NCBI GenBank assembly: GCA_030695685.1
Contig: JAUYPT010000123.1
Location: forward strand, 1 to 5,745
Length of the DNA stretch: 5,745 bases
Reading direction: 5' to 3'
From: Nanobdellota archaeon
Lineage (GTDB): Archaea > Nanobdellota > Nanobdellia > Woesearchaeales > GW2011-AR9
The translations under genes and the position numbers were made by a program. The notes beneath the pieces are model-generated. The model was not told where the DNA came from and searched no databases. It saw only the letters and a list, made by a program, of their open reading frames with translations. Shown piece by piece: positions 5,016 to 5,745 of the stretch. Position 1 is the first letter of the stretch; every line of letters begins with the position of its first letter.

Positions 5016-5591
5016 TTATTTTGAAGGATACACACATTCCCCATCCTGGACTGGGATTTGCTGATCCAAAGCATTAAAACGGAGGATGTCAATGGTTGTT
5101 TCATTCTCTTGTGGAAGATCATAATCTGTCTTTTTTTCAGTCACTTTTGTGTATAAAAAACGTTTCGTCTCAACATCAAGGCGGCAGCTTATTTCCAGGT
5201 CTTTTATTTTCCGGATACTGTCCTCATTCATTGTATAGGCAGGAAAAGAAGCATGGCTCGCCAGGATATCAATAAACTCGTAATCCTCATCCTTATCCGT
5301 GTTATAATATTTAACCCGCCGGACATATAAGCCATTATCTCCAAGTGTTATGCGATCGGTAGCCATGCAAACATCAATACTGTTTAATTCGTATTCGACG
5401 CATTCTCCCCATTTCTGAACCTTCCAGGCTAGATCTAAAAAAGCGTCTCCTAATTCTTTTTCTTTTTGTTCTAAGAGAACAGGTTCCGGAATAACATTGT
5501 ACACTGGTGCAGCAGTATTCGCAGCGCAGGAAAGTGCAGTTGAAGCGAGAAATGGTGCGAGATAATTAGTAATAATTGTTTTAAAAGACAT
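5016..5591 (-). CDS. Exported cysteine-containing protein of unknown function
   Basis: This protein has 191 residues. The N-terminus (MSFKTIITNYLAPFLASTALSC, residues 1-22) is a signal-like segment with one basic residue, a moderately hydrophobic core and Cys22, which could be lipidated, although A-L-S-C is a poor lipobox. The rest is hydrophilic and acidic/lysine-rich, with a helical stretch at about 38-62 (LLEQKEKELGDAFLDLAWKVQKW) followed by beta-like segments such as GLYVRRVKYYN (87-97). Cys64, 75, 136 and 186 could form two disulfides in the mature protein. I recognise no family. Like the DUF1566 protein at 432-1586, it pairs a short signal with a cysteine just after it, so both are probably cell-surface proteins. 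There is no good Shine-Dalgarno before the ATG; a TATA-like element lies about 25 nt upstream. Confidence 0.7.
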   Translation of the reverse strand: MSFKTIITNYLAPFLASTALSCAANTAAPVYNVIPEPVLLEQKEKELGDAFLDLAWKVQKWGECVEYELNSIDVCMATDRITLGDNGLYVRRVKYYNTDKDEDYEFIDILASHASFPAYTMNEDSIRKIKDLEISCRLDVETKRFLYTKVTEKKTDYDLPQENETTIDILRFNALDQQIPVQDGECVYPSK

Positions 5592-5611
5592 AAATATAAA
5601 GAGAAATCAAT

Positions 5612-5619
5612 ACTATATG
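5612..5619 (-). promoter_or_regulatory. Candidate TATA box for the 191-aa exported protein
   Basis: The minus strand reads CATATAGT here, centred about 25 nt from the ATG at 5591, which would again give a leaderless transcript. It is a weaker TATA match than the other three. A second AT-rich motif, TTTATATT at 5599-5592, lies immediately before the ATG and is too close to act as its TATA box. Confidence 0.4.
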
Positions 5620-5639
5620 AAGATTTCTATTTTTGAATC

Positions 5640-5744
5640 TTACTGTAGTAGTTTCCGTATTTTTGTAATCCCAACCATCACAACACCAATCATAAAACTC
5701 ACTCCAAATATCTTGATGCTTATACTCTTAAAAAATTCCAGCGG
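5640..5744 (-). CDS. C-terminal tail of a membrane protein, partial
   Basis: An open minus-strand frame enters from the right edge and ends at TAA (5642-5640), giving 34 residues. The piece has a hydrophobic stretch of about 20 residues (IFGVSFMIGVVMVGI) followed by a basic end (TKIRKLLQ), as in a C-terminal transmembrane anchor with a cytoplasmic tail. The start and main body lie outside the window, so the family cannot be named. It lies 48 bp upstream of the 191-aa gene in the same direction. That gap contains a possible TATA box, so the genes may be separately transcribed. The frame is short and could be chance. Confidence 0.5.
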   Translation of the reverse strand, partial: PLEFFKSISIKIFGVSFMIGVVMVGITKIRKLLQ

Positions 5745-5745
5745 A

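Overview
The window looks like a piece of an archaeal chromosome, probably from a small-genome DPANN-type lineage such as Woesearchaeota or Pacearchaeota. That placement is inference. The supporting evidence is: (i) a 219-residue triosephosphate isomerase of the short archaeal type; (ii) a pilin-like protein with a class III (archaeal prepilin) signal motif, Lys-Gly followed by Ala-Ile; (iii) promoters that look like archaeal TATA boxes (AAAG followed by TTTATAAA or TTTTTATA), with the start codon about 25-27 nt further on, which is the geometry of leaderless archaeal mRNAs; and (iv) small, tightly packed genes with an ATGA start/stop overlap.

Layout, left to right. Positions 1-123 (+) hold the C-terminal 40 codons of a secreted or beta-sandwich protein. 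It is followed after 8 bp by a 77-aa two-helix membrane protein (132-365, +). A hairpin at 376-431 separates this pair from a convergent 384-aa exported, lipoprotein-like protein with a C-terminal DUF1566/Lcl-type domain (432-1586, -). A divergent promoter at about 1627-1640 serves this gene and the pilin-like protein (1657-2214, +). Next comes an AT-rich 608-aa gene with its own TATA box (2281-4107, +). It encodes a winged-helix-like N-terminus, three tandem 106-residue repeats and a C-terminal Rossmann/methyltransferase-like domain. It ends 3 bp from the stop of the triosephosphate isomerase gene (4111-4770, -). That gene is coupled by an ATGA overlap to a small membrane protein (4767-4979, -), which has its own TATA box. 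Further right are a 191-aa cysteine-containing exported protein of unknown function (5016-5591, -) and the C-terminal tail of a membrane protein running off the right edge (5640-5744, -).

How the genes relate. The left part is a cell-envelope neighbourhood: a pilin-like protein, a DUF1566 exported protein, small membrane proteins and another cysteine-containing secreted protein. The truncated gene at the left edge and the pilin-like protein end in similar beta-sandwich tails, so they may be paralogues. The isomerase is a central-metabolism gene (glycolysis/gluconeogenesis) that shares a transcript with a membrane protein of unknown role.

The item most worth a second look is the 608-aa gene. 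Its composition is visibly more AT-rich than its neighbours, its repeats are nearly identical at the DNA level, and it joins a repeated (probably nucleic-acid-binding) module to a methyltransferase-like fold that lacks the usual DNA-methyltransferase catalytic motifs.
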